Assembly: GCF_018873765.1 (NCBI RefSeq)
Contig: NC_057924.1
Span: 1,860,001-1,924,000 of the forward strand
DNA: 64,000 nt
Direction of reading: 5' to 3'
DNA from: Telopea speciosissima
Taxonomy: Eukaryota; Streptophyta; Magnoliopsida; Proteales; Proteaceae
Under the pieces are notes generated by a model, which did no database searches, was not told the DNA's origin, and saw only the letters and a list, made by a program, of their open reading frames with translations. Shown in pieces: positions 1 through 13,866 of the stretch; within the stretch, counting starts at the first letter, position 1; each line of letters begins with the position of its first letter. The position numbers and the translations under genes were made by a program.

Positions 1-3000
1 TCGTGTTTGCAATAGAAGCCTCATTATTAATACTGGTTTGATCTGCATTATTAGCATATGGTGCAAGAACAGGGCTTCGCAGAGCAGATCCATCAGCTGC
101 ACCATTATCAGAAATAAGCAAGTTGTGCCCGGTTGGATTTCTTTCAGTGTCTACAGTGTCCTCACCATCCATATCAACATCAGCATTCACGTGAGCTGGA
201 GAAGTATGACCATCACCTACATCAGGCAATTGAGAACAAGGACCCACCACGGCACAGTTAGTGGACAGACTATCTGTTCTCGGAGGTCCATCACAACCTG
301 CACTTTGAAGTTCCACATCTTGGGAATTTGTATCCAGCGAAAATCTGTTTTGAGTCTGGGGATCTCCACCTAAGTCAGTGGATGGTATAACAACCTCAGG
401 GATTACCTCTGACTGCTCAGCAGTAGCACCAAAATCCCCAATTTCCATACTTTCATTGCCATTTAGCAACACATTTTGTTGTCTTAACAAAGATCCCAGA
501 GCCAGTAGACCCTCATCTGCTTCATGTGCAGCAGAATCTGCATTGGCTTGTCCATTTGATGATTCAGGAAGATGAGAATCACTTTCAGCCACTGGATTCT
601 CTTGATGATGTGCTGATTCAGCCCCAATTTCTTGATGCTGAGCTTCATTCGGTTGGCTGACTACATTATCACCAACTACTGGTGGTTGGCCATCAACATT
701 TATTAGGACATCTGATTGTTGTTGGTCATGTGGCCCAGAGTTCTCAGAATGCCTTTGAGCTGGAGGACTATTCACAGAAACCACACTATGCAACTGAGAA
801 ATGAACAGTTCCTCCACTGCCTGTGCAATGGCAGCTGCTTGACCACCAGCCTGCGGCTGACCATCATCAGTCCAACGACCATCACCTGGTCCTCTTCGTC
901 CTGCCAAATGCAAAGGATCCATACCCAGAGAAAAATCAATCAAAGGTGGTGGTGCTGCACCGACCAAGCGGTCACCAAAGAGGGTTGCTGAAGGATCAGA
1001 TGGAAGAACAGGAGCATCAAACATATAAAAATGGGCTACATCAAAACTTCCAGCTGACAGAGCTTCTAAATCTCTGGATGAGTTCCCACTCGAAGACCAC
1101 AAGGAAGATGAATCCCCGGACTGGTATGGCCTTAGGAGGAGTGGATGTTGGAAACCACCTCCATCCAGGCCAGATCGCTCAAGGAAAGACCTGTTACCAT
1201 TTTGACGGCGGCGCTCAGCACCTGAGGACCGGCGAAGACCAAATATGTCATCAACATTAACCCCTTGGAAGGGCTCAGATGCAACATCTATCACAGCTCC
1301 AGGTCGCCCAAGAACCTGCAAATGATCTAAACCATCCAGGCCTTCCCGCCACCTAACTTCTATAACACGATTCTCATGAAAATCTTCTTCTTCATCATCA
1401 ATCATATCATCATTGTAATCCTCTCCTAGACCATTATCATCATGGTCCTCTACATCTGTATCAGCAAGAGACATCAAGGTAGCACCCTCTTCCGCTATAT
1501 CCTCATCCTCCTCATCTTCATCATCGTCTTCATCATCATCCTCCCCATCATCCCCCATGTCTTCATCATCTTCATCACCAATATCATCATCTGTCCTATG
1601 CTCAACTTGGAAAGTCATCTCAACTCCATTCGTATTGCGTAAAACATCACCTTCTACCATTTCTTCATGCGGGAACTCCACCTGATGCCCCATAGGGGGG
1701 TTAGAAGTCGTAGCCTCCACTTCAATTCTCATATCATGCTCCATTGTTTGGTTTTGATTCCCAGCATGATCCCCTGCATTATGAGAAGTTCCTTGCTGCT
1801 GCTGAGGTTCAGTCTGTGTGGTTTCTCTGGCTTCCTGTTGACTGCTCCCATTCTGATCATGATCCACAGCTTCTCTGGAAGAAAAAGTATTTGTCTGATC
1901 TTCTGTTCTTCCAGTTGTGCCTGTAGACCTTTTCTTGTTGGCCCCATCTGATTTGTAAACTTGCTCACTAGCATTAGCAGCCCTTGTCAAGCTCTCCAAA
2001 GCCTTGACTATAAGATTTACGACTTTCGGAGCATCAGGATGATCCAAGTCAATTACCTGAAGTATACCAGTTAGAGATTGGACCATTCCTCCATCTATCA
2101 TGGTTTTTGCCATGTCTGGCGAGCAACCAGGACCTGGCAAATTGCTGGAAGATGAATTTTTGGACAAAATGGAATTAACCAAATCAGCAAAGGCTAAGAC
2201 CTTTCTATTTGGCACTAAAAAGATGTTCACAGAGTTGCTCCCAGAGGTTGAGATTGAAGAAAATGCTCTCACTATTTCACCAATCACTCGTCTACGCCCT
2301 TCACCAGAACGACCGCACAGAACTACCAAAAACCATGAAGCCTTTTCAGACAGTTTGTCTCTCCATTCTTCAGTTGCTTCTGTGCTTTTATCAGATGATA
2401 CTGGAAGAAGGCGATGCAAAATATGATAGAGTATCCCACCATGTCCAGGTCCATCTACTTGACTGGATCCTCGGAGTTGACATGTCTCCATATCTCTTCT
2501 CAAAATAACACCAACTGCATGAACATACATGAGAAGAATATCACTCATCAACTTGAGCACAAAAGTCACCTTAGCTAGCATTGCTGACCTCTCCGAGAGG
2601 TCATCGGATTCCATTTTCTTTGTCTCAACAACCTTTGACTTTCCCTTCTCCCTGGTAGCAGGTTCATCAACCTCCATAGGAGATAAAGAGCTCACACACT
2701 CTTCCTGTTTCTTTGGCAATGGGTAACTCATTATTATTTCCAGAAGCTGGTCAATTACTTGAGTAAGATTCGCAGGAATCCTTTTATGGACTTTTGAACA
2801 TTTACCCGGCCCATCATGAAGCTTATTTTCTGGCAGTCGAACACACTCATGAGAAGACCCAACCTCAGCACCAGGGGCTTTCATTTTGTCCTTCTCCTTC
2901 TCTTTTTCCTTTGATAAGACAACGTTAGTCCTCCCTCCAGAAGATTCCAACTGACAAACAGAAGCTGCAGCTTTCATAAAGATCACAGGGTCTCTGGATA

Positions 3001-6000
3001 TAACAGATGCCATGGATGTCAAAAATGCTCTAGGTGAAAGACGACCACCATGCCGGCTGAGGATGCCGGTCAGTGTCTGCCGTATCTCAAACTCCATAGC
3101 TGTTTGTAAGGTCTGTGGATCTTCAAGGAGATGCCGAACAATAACAGACGCCACACTATCATACCCAGGAAAGAAACAACTTCTTGGAAGACTAAAAACA
3201 GCAGCCAAGCCTCCACTCTCAAGGAATTGCATAGCTATAGCATGTGTTTTAGTTAAACGAGCACATAACTGTAAAACAGCCTGCATTACCAGAGCAGGAA
3301 CATGCTGCTTTATAAACTCACAGGAAACTGCTAGGGCCCTGTGACACTCATCAAGAGTCATACAACCAGTAGACTTCCCAAGTATCTTCTCAAATGCATT
3401 GCCAGATTGTTTTTCATGGGCATCTGAAGCAGGATTCTTATCTGTAGGCAGCAATGAGGAAGCATTCTCTCCAGATGAGTCAACTAAAGATTCTGTGACA
3501 AATCCTTCAGCATTTTCAGAAGAAACTCTGGGTTTGAACTGCAACATGCTGTCTAGGATAAGCAGTAAAGCGCTAATACATTTTGGGGCAAGAACCACAT
3601 CTCCTGACTCATTTTTCACCTTGAAACTTATCAATATATCTATTGCAGTGGAGGCAAGACCATTCTTTGCACCAATTTCTCGCGTACTGCCATCTTCAGA
3701 AAGAAGCAGGGCCAGAATATGTGATATCGTACACAATGCACTTGTGTCCCTTGAAAAATCTGATGGACAAAGCTTCAACTGTTGAATAAGATAAGACACC
3801 ACCTTCGGACAATCTTCTCCTTTGTTCCGATGGCAAAGAGTCACAAGCAAATCTGTCAAAGGGAAGGCCACTGAATCACTGCTCTGAAACAACCTCATAG
3901 ATGCAGCAAGAACATCATCAATGGGAGGTGGTTCAGCTCCTTTATCTTCTGCCAATACATCTCGTGACTTATCAGTGCTATCCTCCTTCGTTGTTTCTGA
4001 TGAATTGCCCAGTGACAATGCAAGTGCCCTAGCCAGCTCATCATCCTCCTGCACAGGATCTTCAGCATGACTAAACAACCACTCCATAGCCATCTCAACA
4101 CTATTTGTTTCCACCCGCCGCAGTGCTTCCTCTGCTCTTGCCCTACTAAAACCCATCTCAACTATAGTATCAATGGTAGCTTCATCTGGAGGAGGACCCA
4201 TGACACGTTGGCTTGTGCTTCCTCCAACACCATTCCGACCCCGTTTTACATCTCCAACACCAGAGTATATATGAGTAACAAGTGAAACCATTGACGTGAT
4301 GAAAGCTGGGTTGCAATTAGGGAACATGGGATGGTTCCATACAGAAAGTATCACGTCCAGAACCTGAGACTGTAACATACGAACAAACACTTCTGGGTCC
4401 CTTGGAACAGGGAATAACCCAATCGACAATCCTGCTGCAACAGGCTGAACAAGCAGCTGAGCCTGAGATGCAGATGTTGGAGACAAGAGTAAAGCAGAAT
4501 TAACAAAGTACTCAAGCATTTGACAATAATTCTGCAATGTATCAAACAACCACGTATTGTGAGACAACTTGCTCCCTTCAACTGCCTTTTCTTGATCATT
4601 GCCAGACGGAGGAATAGAATACGGAAGTGTCCAAAGCAACTGGCTTGTAGCCTCAAATGTGGTCAAAAGCTCCTTGAAGGTTCCATGAACATAAAAGTTA
4701 TTTACCAGGGCAATATTGCATGCGCGTCTTCTGCTATCAAATATTAGTGCAGCCATGTCATCCACAACCTTTCCTAGATAACGGCACTTGACTGATAATG
4801 AAGTTTCAAGACCAGCAGATGTAGAATGCCCTGGGAAACTAAGAGCCTCATGGAAAATTTTAGCCAAGGCAGTTGCAAGGCTCTTAGAAGCAGAACTCAG
4901 TGAACCAGAGTCTGCTCTGCGACGGTTTGGAGATGTAAAGCCCTTAACAAGAGTTGCATAGAAAGAGCGCATAGCAAATGCAAGCTTATTCAGATTTTCC
5001 ATGACCATAACATCAGGACTTTTCCTTTTAACATCTTGGGTAGAAGAAGTCTCAGATACATTTGCAGAACCTTCTGAATCAATGTTTGAAACCTCCATCT
5101 GTCGATTGGACCTTCCACCCCGCAACCGTGCCAAGCCGTGTCTACCATGACGATGTAAGCCTCCACCACTTCGAACTACTGATAGAAACTCATGCTCCCC
5201 AGACCAGTGGGACTGAGTAGCATTCCTTACAGAAACAGGATTCCTGTATCTCACAGGTGGAACAAGGTTTGCATCATCATCACTTTCTCTTCCTGCAGCA
5301 TTAGATAATGCCACATCTGCCTGACCACTTTCTGGATCAGCATCTCGTTTCTCATCCACCTTGGTGTCACTACACAAAGAAATATGCCACAGTATTTCCC
5401 TGTAGGCCTTTCCAAGATCCTTCAGGACATCAGTATCAGCTGAACCCAATTCAGATACCATAGTAGTAGTCCCCTTCAACAAAAAGTTGGAAAGAGACAG
5501 AATACCTTCCAGACTAGAAAGACATCTCAAGATCTTTGTTAGTTTTGCAGCTTCCAGCTCAGCAAGCTGAGTGCCTCCTACAGATGTTAATAGTTCATCA
5601 GTTAATTTCAGATGATCCCGCAAGAACACGCATACAGCCCGAGCCAGAGCAGCAGAATGCTGAGGTGAGAAATTCTTAAAAGCAACAGATATACTCTGAC
5701 CAACAGATACAGAAAGAGGCATTAATGGCAAAGTAAATAACTGCAGAACAGCTTCAACACCCTTCTTCTCAATAAATATCCGGCTTGTGTCAGCATTCTG
5801 AAGAATTGTTTCAAGAAGGCGAGCAGCATTGCTTATGCATTCAGGAAGAAAAGATTCAATATTCACTAAGGAACCATCAGAAGAAGGCTCAGTTGCATGC
5901 TCAGCACATTCCATCTTGGACGACTCTCCATCATCTGATGACAACAAATTCTTCTCTTCCGCATCAGTTTCCATAGGAACAGGAGTGGAGGAGCAGATAG

Positions 6001-9000
6001 AATCAGTGGACGGTGAAGGGGCTTCTACTCCAGATCCGATCTTCATAATAGTATTCAAAATCTCCATCAACATCTCTACTCCAGGCCCACGCAATGAGGA
6101 AGCATGGCGCATTAGTTCATCTAGTCCACTAGACAGGGATCCTGGAGTGTCACCAGTAAGTGCACGCAAATATGTTCGAGAAGTAAATACTCTCACAAAG
6201 CACCTCAAAGCATTACGATCCTTCACAGCTTGGAGGCCATTATTGTTCAGGCACAAGGCATCCAAGCATTGTGGAATGCAACTCACAGCTTCAGCAGAGC
6301 AAAGAATGCCCCCCATTATAGCATCCAAAAAGGTGGAAGGCAGACCAGCCGCATCTAACACAGGGAAACATGTAGGATCTTTATGAATAAGATCGCTCAT
6401 CACAGTTGCTGCAAGCGAGAATACTCCACCACCAAAATCCTTTGCTTTTCTAAAAATATTGCATAAGCAGTGTGGCAATAAACTCTCCTCTGAACCATAA
6501 ATGCGAGATGTGCTTCCAGGGGCATATGTTCCAAGTGATATAGCACGAAGTAAAGCTTTCATCAGCAACCGCCGATGATAAGCAACTAAAGCTTCAGAGT
6601 AGAGGGGCTGCACATTATCTACATCATTCGAAGAACTTAGGACAACTTCTTTGCCTTTCTTACTGCATTGAGAGTCTTCACCATGTTTCTTTGATCCCTT
6701 GTCTACACAGGATACTTCCACTTTCAGGCGTGCAATAGCATCATCTAAACCCCCCAAGTCTCTGAACAATGCAGCAGCTGGATTACTGTAGTCCATAAAA
6801 GCTTCAAGAACATGAACTGCAGTGCTGACCAAATGTAGATGTTGGGGATCTGTATCTTTAAGAAGAGGAAGAAGAGTAGGTATAAATCCTGCTTCCCGCA
6901 GAGCTGAACACCCTGAAGAAGATGAAACCAAAGCAGTGACAAGTGATAAGAGAGCCTCTGCAAATACAACAGACCATTTTGAAGAGTCACTGGTAATAGA
7001 ATCAATTGCCTTCTGCATAAGACTGGGTAAGATTCCACGATGCCCACCAGATGTCACAGCAGAAAGTACAGTTGGTTGACGGGACCGATCTTGGCAAAGA
7101 GCAACCAATGATAGAATACCCAGAATACGAATCTTTTCGGGAACTGCATCTTCATAACTTAATAATGATACCAGTTCATTGATGAACTCAGGTTCATTGT
7201 TAAAAAAAGCAGTCAAGTCATCAGCATCATTGCTTGCTTGAACAAGAACTACAAAGGAATATAAGCGAATGCATATATACTGCTGTCTAGAGGCTAAAGA
7301 ACCAAAAGCACTTGCAAAGCGCAATCTCGTCAAAAGTGAAAATCTTAAACTAGGAGGTACATTGTACTCTCTCACCAACTTATTCAGTAGCTCAAGGTCA
7401 CCCTCTTGATGATTGTTAATGTTAGGCAAATGAATAACTTGTAGACCTTGGGTTGATTGTTCACTAGTTGTAGGTTCGTTTGATGAATCTTTAACTGCAT
7501 AAAACTCAAAATGGAGGGTACTACCTAACTCATATGCAAATGAGTCGCAACCATCCTGTACAGAGCACGCAATTAATCCAAGGCCTTCTTCCTTGCCTCC
7601 CCAACCTTGTGAAAAGGCAAATAACTTAGAACTCAGAGAAACATCTCGTATGGAGCACTTCCCAATTGTTTTCTTCAAGAATGCAGCCAAAGTCTGGAGG
7701 CTAGCCTCAACCACATCCGGATCAGTAGAACCAAGAAGAGACGAAAGATGCTGCTGCATTGCCAAAAGTACAACGAAATAAGAATTTAAAAAAATAGACT
7801 ATGGTGGTAAAAAAAATTAATAGATACAAGCGGAGTAGAAAACACTAGCAGAACCAATTGATGTGTCTTATTTAGTAACCAACAGACCAAATGCAAGGTA
7901 GTAGATAACAAAATTAAACCACCAGAAGAAAATCCACTCATCTGGCATAACTGACAAGAACGGGCAAATTCTAGAAGAAAGTAAACATACTTCATAAGAA
8001 CTGTAGAAGTGCTTGTTTGTACAGTTCTCCAAAATGATCCGTATAACACGAAGAATTTGCAGAACAGCTTCCCTTGGAAAAGGAGGATCAGCAGACAAAA
8101 AGTTGTCCTCTAACTGTAAATCCTTCCTCGATTTTATATGCTTCTCAAAGAATGAATCAAAATGATTGAAAAGATCAACCCAGTGATGAAAATCCCCCTG
8201 CTCCAAGTAAATTCAGACGAGAATCAATGAAACTGCATTTACCTTCAAATAACTCAAATAACAAAAAAATTAAGAGATCACACCTTATCATACTCCCAAA
8301 CAAAGCCTTTTAAGGGCTCTTCGATATTCTCAAGTGGAACAGCAGTGACGCTGTTGATGAAAGATCTGATTTTTGGAGGCTGAAATAAAATAAAAATATT
8401 CAAGCTAGTCCACAGATTTCTAACTGCAAATCAGCACTACTACCTCAATGAAGCCATATATGACAAAGAAAAAAATATTGACAAGCAAAAACGATATTTT
8501 GGAACGTTAACATATTAGTGTATAGTGGAAGTGCAGAACTGAATTGAAATGATACAAGCAGCAAAGACTAAACAAATTAATATCTGGTGACAGGTGAAAG
8601 TGCAGAACCGAATGGAAATAATGCAGCAGCAATACTACGGTTTTGAGAATCAAAAAGGCCTAGAAGAATTTTCCAGCCAATACACAGGGACCACCAAAGA
8701 ATAAGTTACTTTGGGGTTTGAGTCATTATATTGGCCTTTTATACATCACTGCTAGTGTGGCTTTGACTAACAACTCTAACTCCTCATATAATAACTCTGA
8801 TCTCTTTATATGACAGCTTTGGATTTTTTCAAAGTTAAATTTTAACTTGGCATTACTTTATCTTGGGTGGCAGAAGCTCATTGAACTAAGAGAGGGGGGG
8901 ACATAGGCAAGATCTTTGTAATATTACTGTGCTGTCTCCACTCAAGTTAGTCAAGTAAGATTCACCAGAAATATAATTATATAAAAGGGTCAACATAAGC

Positions 9001-11967
9001 AGTAGTTGAAACTAAGAGTAAATATAAAATTGAATTGGGATTGTTGTCTCTACTCATGGTTTTGCTGTTATAAATTTTCTTTAATTCTTTTCCCTCCAGA
9101 TACCATGAATATCAGCAATGAACTTTTCCATTGGTCCCTGCTCACATGATTGACTTTTTACCAAGGGTCGCTGGCTAAATGTGAAGAAGATATAGAAGAA
9201 TACTTCCAGTGCAAGTGGAAGTTTTCCTACAGCACATTAGTATCCCTTTTTTCAGTTGAAATTTGTTTTCCAAAATCAGATTACTGCTTTTTTCATAGTA
9301 GCAGACCAGATTGGTGGCTTCCACTAAATGGTACATGCAGCTTTTCCACAAGTTACAGTTTGGTATACGTTAGTAGACCAAAAGTGCCACTCATATATCA
9401 GATAATACCCAGTGAAAGTTCCAAATCTAGGTTGGAAGTGCTGTTCTTGTATCAGATATTGTCTAGTCTACATTTCAATTAAGAATTTAAAATCTATTAT
9501 TAATCAGTACTGAAAATTTTACATTTTGGACCCATAATCCACCCAGATCAATTAGGATAGTTGCTGAACTCATCGTGTACTGCTTCACATATTTGGTGGT
9601 TTGACAGCTAATGATAAATTTTAGTTGGAAGAGGGATGAATTTACTGCATCTTTTAATTACAGAAAGGTAATCTCACTAAAACTGTGAATCACTGTACTT
9701 TTCCCTGCAGTTCCATTGTAGCCTAGGAGTACTCGTTTGCAGGGGTTGTTTGGTTTAATGTATAGGGCCCAGAACCCACAGGGCTAGGGTTTAGTGTGAT
9801 CCCTGTCCTGCATCAGGAATGTGATTCAAATAGCAAAAGAAAAAGAGAACTAAGAAGTGAGACTCCTAGGATTCTGCCTTTCAATATAGCGGTCCTCATA
9901 ATATGTGATCATACTTTCATGGCAAAAGGGCAGAATAGCGGCAAATCGTTAACTGCCTCCACATCTCCAAGGCATGAAGGGCAGGCACTAGGAAGACAGT
10001 GTCGCATTCAAATTAAATTATCAACAGCCATGATTCAGTCATCTGTCTCAATTCTGCAATTATGATTTGTCTGATTAAAAAAAATCAAGGCCGTATAATT
10101 ATAAATGGACACAACCTGTTGACACATTACACCTCTAAGCCCTATGTGTATGACTATGTATTATAAAGCATACAAGAAACTTAACAAGCTATAAAATATA
10201 GCAATACAATTATACAAATGTATATATGTCGATATTTGTAATCGAAATAGTATTATAATAACAAATATTATCACCAAACATTTTAGAAGGGCAGAATAGC
10301 AGCAATAAAATAGTATAAAAATAATAAATAGTTATCGTTAGTAAGTATTAGAAGTTAGGGGATTCTGCTGGCACCATTCCACAGCCAGTCTCAATCATGG
10401 ATAAAGGAAGCTGGATGCATCATGTTGACAACCATCATTCAAAAGCCTAGGTGAGAGGTTTAGCAATGGCACTTTGAAATCCTTATTCCAACAATAGCTC
10501 TCATTACGTTGGAACAGAAAAACAGGATTTGTAGACAACTCCAAGTGCCAAAGAATGGACAAATTTGCAAGGTTTTGAACTCATAACATCCTTTAATATG
10601 AGAAGGCTCACTGAACTTGCAATGGGGTACATGGGGTACAAACAACATATTATTTTTTGATTGATTGTAATGATCTTCAGCTCCATTATGCAGCTTTTCT
10701 TGTGTAAAATTGATGATTCATGACAGATTCACTAATTTCCACAAAACATTGAAGTGCATAATGTCTAAATCACAACCCCCTTTTTTTTTCCTTTTCAAAG
10801 GGGAGATGAGAGGTCAATTCCAAACTCAAAGTATCCAGTTCACATGGTTATCCAATTACATAACCTATCCCAAATTAATGAGACCATAATTACAACTGCA
10901 ATTCCATTTGAGCCCCTCTAATCAAATCCATAACCACAAAGTACAGAAACTTCTTAGAGATTAAGCAGCCAAAAAATTGTAGACTATTGTTTACAAGGAT
11001 TACCAACTCTCATCCAAGAATCACACAAACACTTAATAACTTTCTGGATTTCCCCAGATTTCACAAGGGCCTTCCCTGAGTGGGGAAGTATTGCAGCTAA
11101 ATTTAAGAAAACTCAAACCCTATTGCAAAGGCCATTCAAAAGATGGTTCCATGCTGGAAACAAAAAGATCATGTTTTATTAACAGATGTCATGCAAAACT
11201 CATAAAAATAATATGATCTCTGATGTCAACAATAAAGTAGGTCAACAAAAATCAGCTTCTTGTAAAATTTCCTCCAGATAATTGGATTAGCAACCACTGA
11301 TAAAAGAAGAAGAAGAATCCAACAACGCAAAAGATACCAACAAAACACACAGGCTGCAGTCTTGAGTTATTGTAGCATCCACTTTTTCCAATAAGCTGAA
11401 ATATTGTCATGCATACTGTAATCCTCTAGAACACCAACGAACTACTAACTCTGTGAACGGCCCACTTAACACATAATGCATGAATTCTTTTATCCCTTGA
11501 ATGACATACTCAAAAGAACAGCAATAATCTAGGAGTGGTAAACTTAAAGAAGACAAACATGTCCCACCAAACTGACTGAGCTTTTAACTGTATCTAACCA
11601 TGCAATACAAAGAGCTTTCAATAATAACATTGAAAAGTAGGAAACTCTTCGATGAAAAAAAAAAAAACAAAATTTTCAATTCCAATTCTGAAATTCACTA
11701 CCTATACTACGCAGACGTGATCAGAAAACAACGAATACATACATGCATGTTTCTGTGTGAATAACAAATTAAGTACTGAAAAGACATATTTTACGCATGG
11801 TATATCAATAAATGGCAATCCACCTATTCCGAACCAACAAAAACTCTAAAATGCTGTCAATCAAAAAAAAATCATAAACCCTAAAATTACTTCACTGTAA
11901 TTGAACATCGATTTCACCAAGCAAAAAAACGTACCACTTCCAAAACTCTTCTTCTCTTGAACTTCAT
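1..11967 (-). CDS. UPL1/UPL2: HECT E3 ubiquitin-protein ligase UPL1/UPL2-like (N-terminal ~2,696 residues; 3' end outside window)
   Basis: Giant E3 ligase that in Arabidopsis UPL1/UPL2 (about 3,650-3,700 residues) passes ubiquitin to substrates through a C-terminal HECT Cys; that domain is beyond base 1. Exons read on the minus strand: 11967-11935 (MKFKRRRVLEV), 8379-8284, 8197-7991, then 7753 to at least 1; every junction has GT/AG and keeps frame. The 207-nt exon encodes GDFHHWVDLFNHF and FPREAVLQILRVIRIILENC, hallmarks of the DUF908 start. Further on: a UBA domain at about residues 1304-1343 (IDTIVEMGFSRARAEEALRR, near 4,180-4,060), a UIM at about 1348-1360 (DDELARALALSLG), a very acidic Asp/Glu run at about 2165-2196 (near 1,595-1,500), and a DUF4414-like Gln/Ser-rich region up to the edge. 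I read the last exon in segments and met no stop. UPL1 versus UPL2 cannot be decided. Family assignment is very secure. Confidence 0.95.
8380..11934 (-). other. Intron 1 of the UPL gene (3.55 kb)
   Basis: Donor GTACG follows the 11-codon first exon and the acceptor TTTCAG precedes PPKIRSF. The intron is AT-rich. I recognise no transposon with clear ends, no second gene and no RNA gene in it. A long first intron just after a very short coding exon is common in plant genes and may hold expression-enhancing elements, but no motif here proves this. Confidence 0.8.
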
Positions 11968-12420
11968 CTTGAATTAAGAAGAGGAAAGCATTGCTGATAT
12001 AGGAGACAAGACAGAAGAACGATCAGTTCTGTCAAATATCCGATTAGAATTGGAGTTGCGATTGGGCCAGAAACAACACAAGAGACTCTGATTAAACCAG
12101 ACAAAAAGCGAAAGTAGGGCTTTTATCTTCTATATCTCTTCCTTCTCCGAAATATCGAATCCTCTTCGAGTAAGCGGAAAGGAATGAAGAAGACTGATAA
12201 AGACGAACATATAAATTCTCAAATGGTAAAGTTAGGGGTTTAAAAGAAGGGTTTCTCTTGTCGATCCGATCAAGAAGAAGGAAAGAGAGAGAGAATTCTT
12301 AACTGAGAAGAAAGCTTATGAGTATCATGTTTATAGAACGAGGAAGAAGAAAAGGACGGAATAATGAAAAGAGAGAGAAAATTATCTGATACAATTTTCA
12401 GAAACGAAATTTTATGATTG
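11968..12420 (-). promoter_or_regulatory. Probable 5' UTR and proximal promoter of the UPL gene
   Basis: Directly upstream of the ATG at 11967 the minus strand is CT-rich (read as GA/AAG-rich on the plus strand, about 12,120-12,390), a usual feature of plant 5' leaders. I could not fix a TATA box or transcription start. The position follows only from the gene start. Confidence 0.4.
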
Positions 12421-12469
12421 AACAAACACATAAAAAATTAATAAAATTACTTTTAAAAATACCCTTTGG

Positions 12470-12660
12470 AACACGCAATATCTACAAGGTTGTTCAATAG
12501 TTTATCGATACCAATACCGATATTCAAGGGAGGGTAAAATGGTCTAAAAATCAAGGTATCGGGAATTTAAAGGGTAAAACAGTCCAATCAGATCCTATAC
12601 GAAGATACCGATACAGGTGCCAGTATCGAGTATGGCAGAATAGACCAAACCAGCCACCCA
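12470..12660. repeat. Dispersed 'CGATACC/GGTATCG' repeat copy
   Basis: Contains several overlapping CCGATAC/GTATCGG words. Similar word-rich stretches occur near 40,600-40,760 and 55,580-55,800, so this is a dispersed degenerate repeat rather than unique promoter sequence. Ends are not defined. Confidence 0.45.
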
Positions 12661-12754
12661 ATTGCTTGGCTAACAGATCACCCTAAAAACAAATAAAACC
12701 GCTTGGCTAACACGTTTTGTCATTGTTTTCATGGGCAGTTTTATAAGACAATTT

Positions 12755-13230
12755 ACAGATTGATCGTTCGGGTTCAATCGGTTTTGGTGTGGTAATGGTT
12801 AATCCGAAACCAAATCAATAAGGAAACTTTGGTTTCGGTTCTTATCGGTTTTTAATCGAGTTGATTCGGTTTGAGATATATATGTATAAAAAAAATATTT
12901 AAAGAATATGTTTTTTAATGAGTTCCGAGCTCTTATCGGGATATATTGATTTGGTTTCGGTTTGATTTGGTTTGTTTTAGGGGTGCAACACCCCCAATCT
13001 AAAGCCGATCCAATGATGATCAATTTTGTTCGATTCGGGCCAATTTTGTCAGTTCGGACTAGAGTTTGGCACCCCTAAGCTACCACATGGGCTGTAATTC
13101 CCACATGGCAGCTCGACACTCTCAATCAAGGTTTAAAAATTCAAAACCAAATATGGGATTAGCCTCCATCGGTTTGATTCGAATCGTATTTTTTATTTTT
13201 AATTAGTCGAAATTGGCTGAGAATCGATCG
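12755..13230. repeat. Dispersed 'GGTTTCGGTTT' repeat region
   Basis: Repeated near-copies of TCGGTTT/CGGTTTGATT, closing with a GGCACCCCT-type terminus near 13,070, are typical of a widespread plant interspersed repeat whose ends read AGGGGTGCC or AGGGTGTCAA. A second member with clearer ends lies at 39,891-40,529. The flank to 13,230 carries a related TTTAAAAATTCA/GATTCGAATCG stretch. No coding potential. Confidence 0.45.
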
Positions 13231-13389
13231 AAATCCTATAAATTAAATTGATGAGAAAAAATAAGATTTAAACATATACGTAAATTGTTTAGAATTTTTT
13301 ATTCAAAGGACTTGTAGATCTTGCTACAAGACACAAGTTTCATTGACTCTCTACAATTTTACTTACAGATTCTGAAATAAGTTGAAGGA

Positions 13390-13866
13390 ATCAATGCAAC
13401 CACTCAACCTTATCCCAGTTAAATGGGGTTGGTTACATGGATTCTTGCCCTCCAATTAGTTATATTTGAGGTCATATTTGATACAAGGCCTAAGCTATGC
13501 ATGTCTTTTCTCACTACTTCTCCTAATGTCATTTTAGGTCTGCCCCTAACTCTTTTAGTTCCTTCATTCTGAATCAGATCACTCCTTCATACTGGAGCAT
13601 CCAAAGGCCTCTGTTGAACATGTCATGTCAACTCAAATGATTTTCTTGTAGCTCATTCTGTATCAGAGCTACTCCCAAACTAGTTCTAACATGATCATTA
13701 TGCACATTATCTTTCTTAGTTTTGCCACTCACCCATCTAAACATCCTCATATCTGCTATATTATTGAGTTTATCTATATCATTCTTTTTACTTGTCCAAC
13801 ATTTGGCACCATACGTCATTGTCAATCTTTTGACTGTCATACAACACTTCAGATGCATCTATCTAC
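13390..13866 (-). pseudogene. RTE-type LINE 3'-end fragment
   Basis: Translating the minus strand gives the C-terminal part of a non-LTR retrotransposon ORF: YGAKCWTSKK, then ADMRMFRWVSGKTKKDNVHNDH, then LGVALIQNELQENHL. The same block (GAECWAIKK / AEMRMLR / KTKKDKVQNEHIRADLGVAPI) is in the longer copy at 32,618-34,330. The end reads as the usual 3' tail around AACCCCATTTAACTGGGATAAGG on the minus strand. It is 5'-truncated and lacks the reverse transcriptase core, so it is dead. Confidence 0.8.

Noticed and set aside
823-6386. Plus-strand open frames such as 823-1260 and 5829-6386 (185 codons)
   Set aside because: They lie opposite the UPL coding exon; the minus strand has the continuous, homologous frame.
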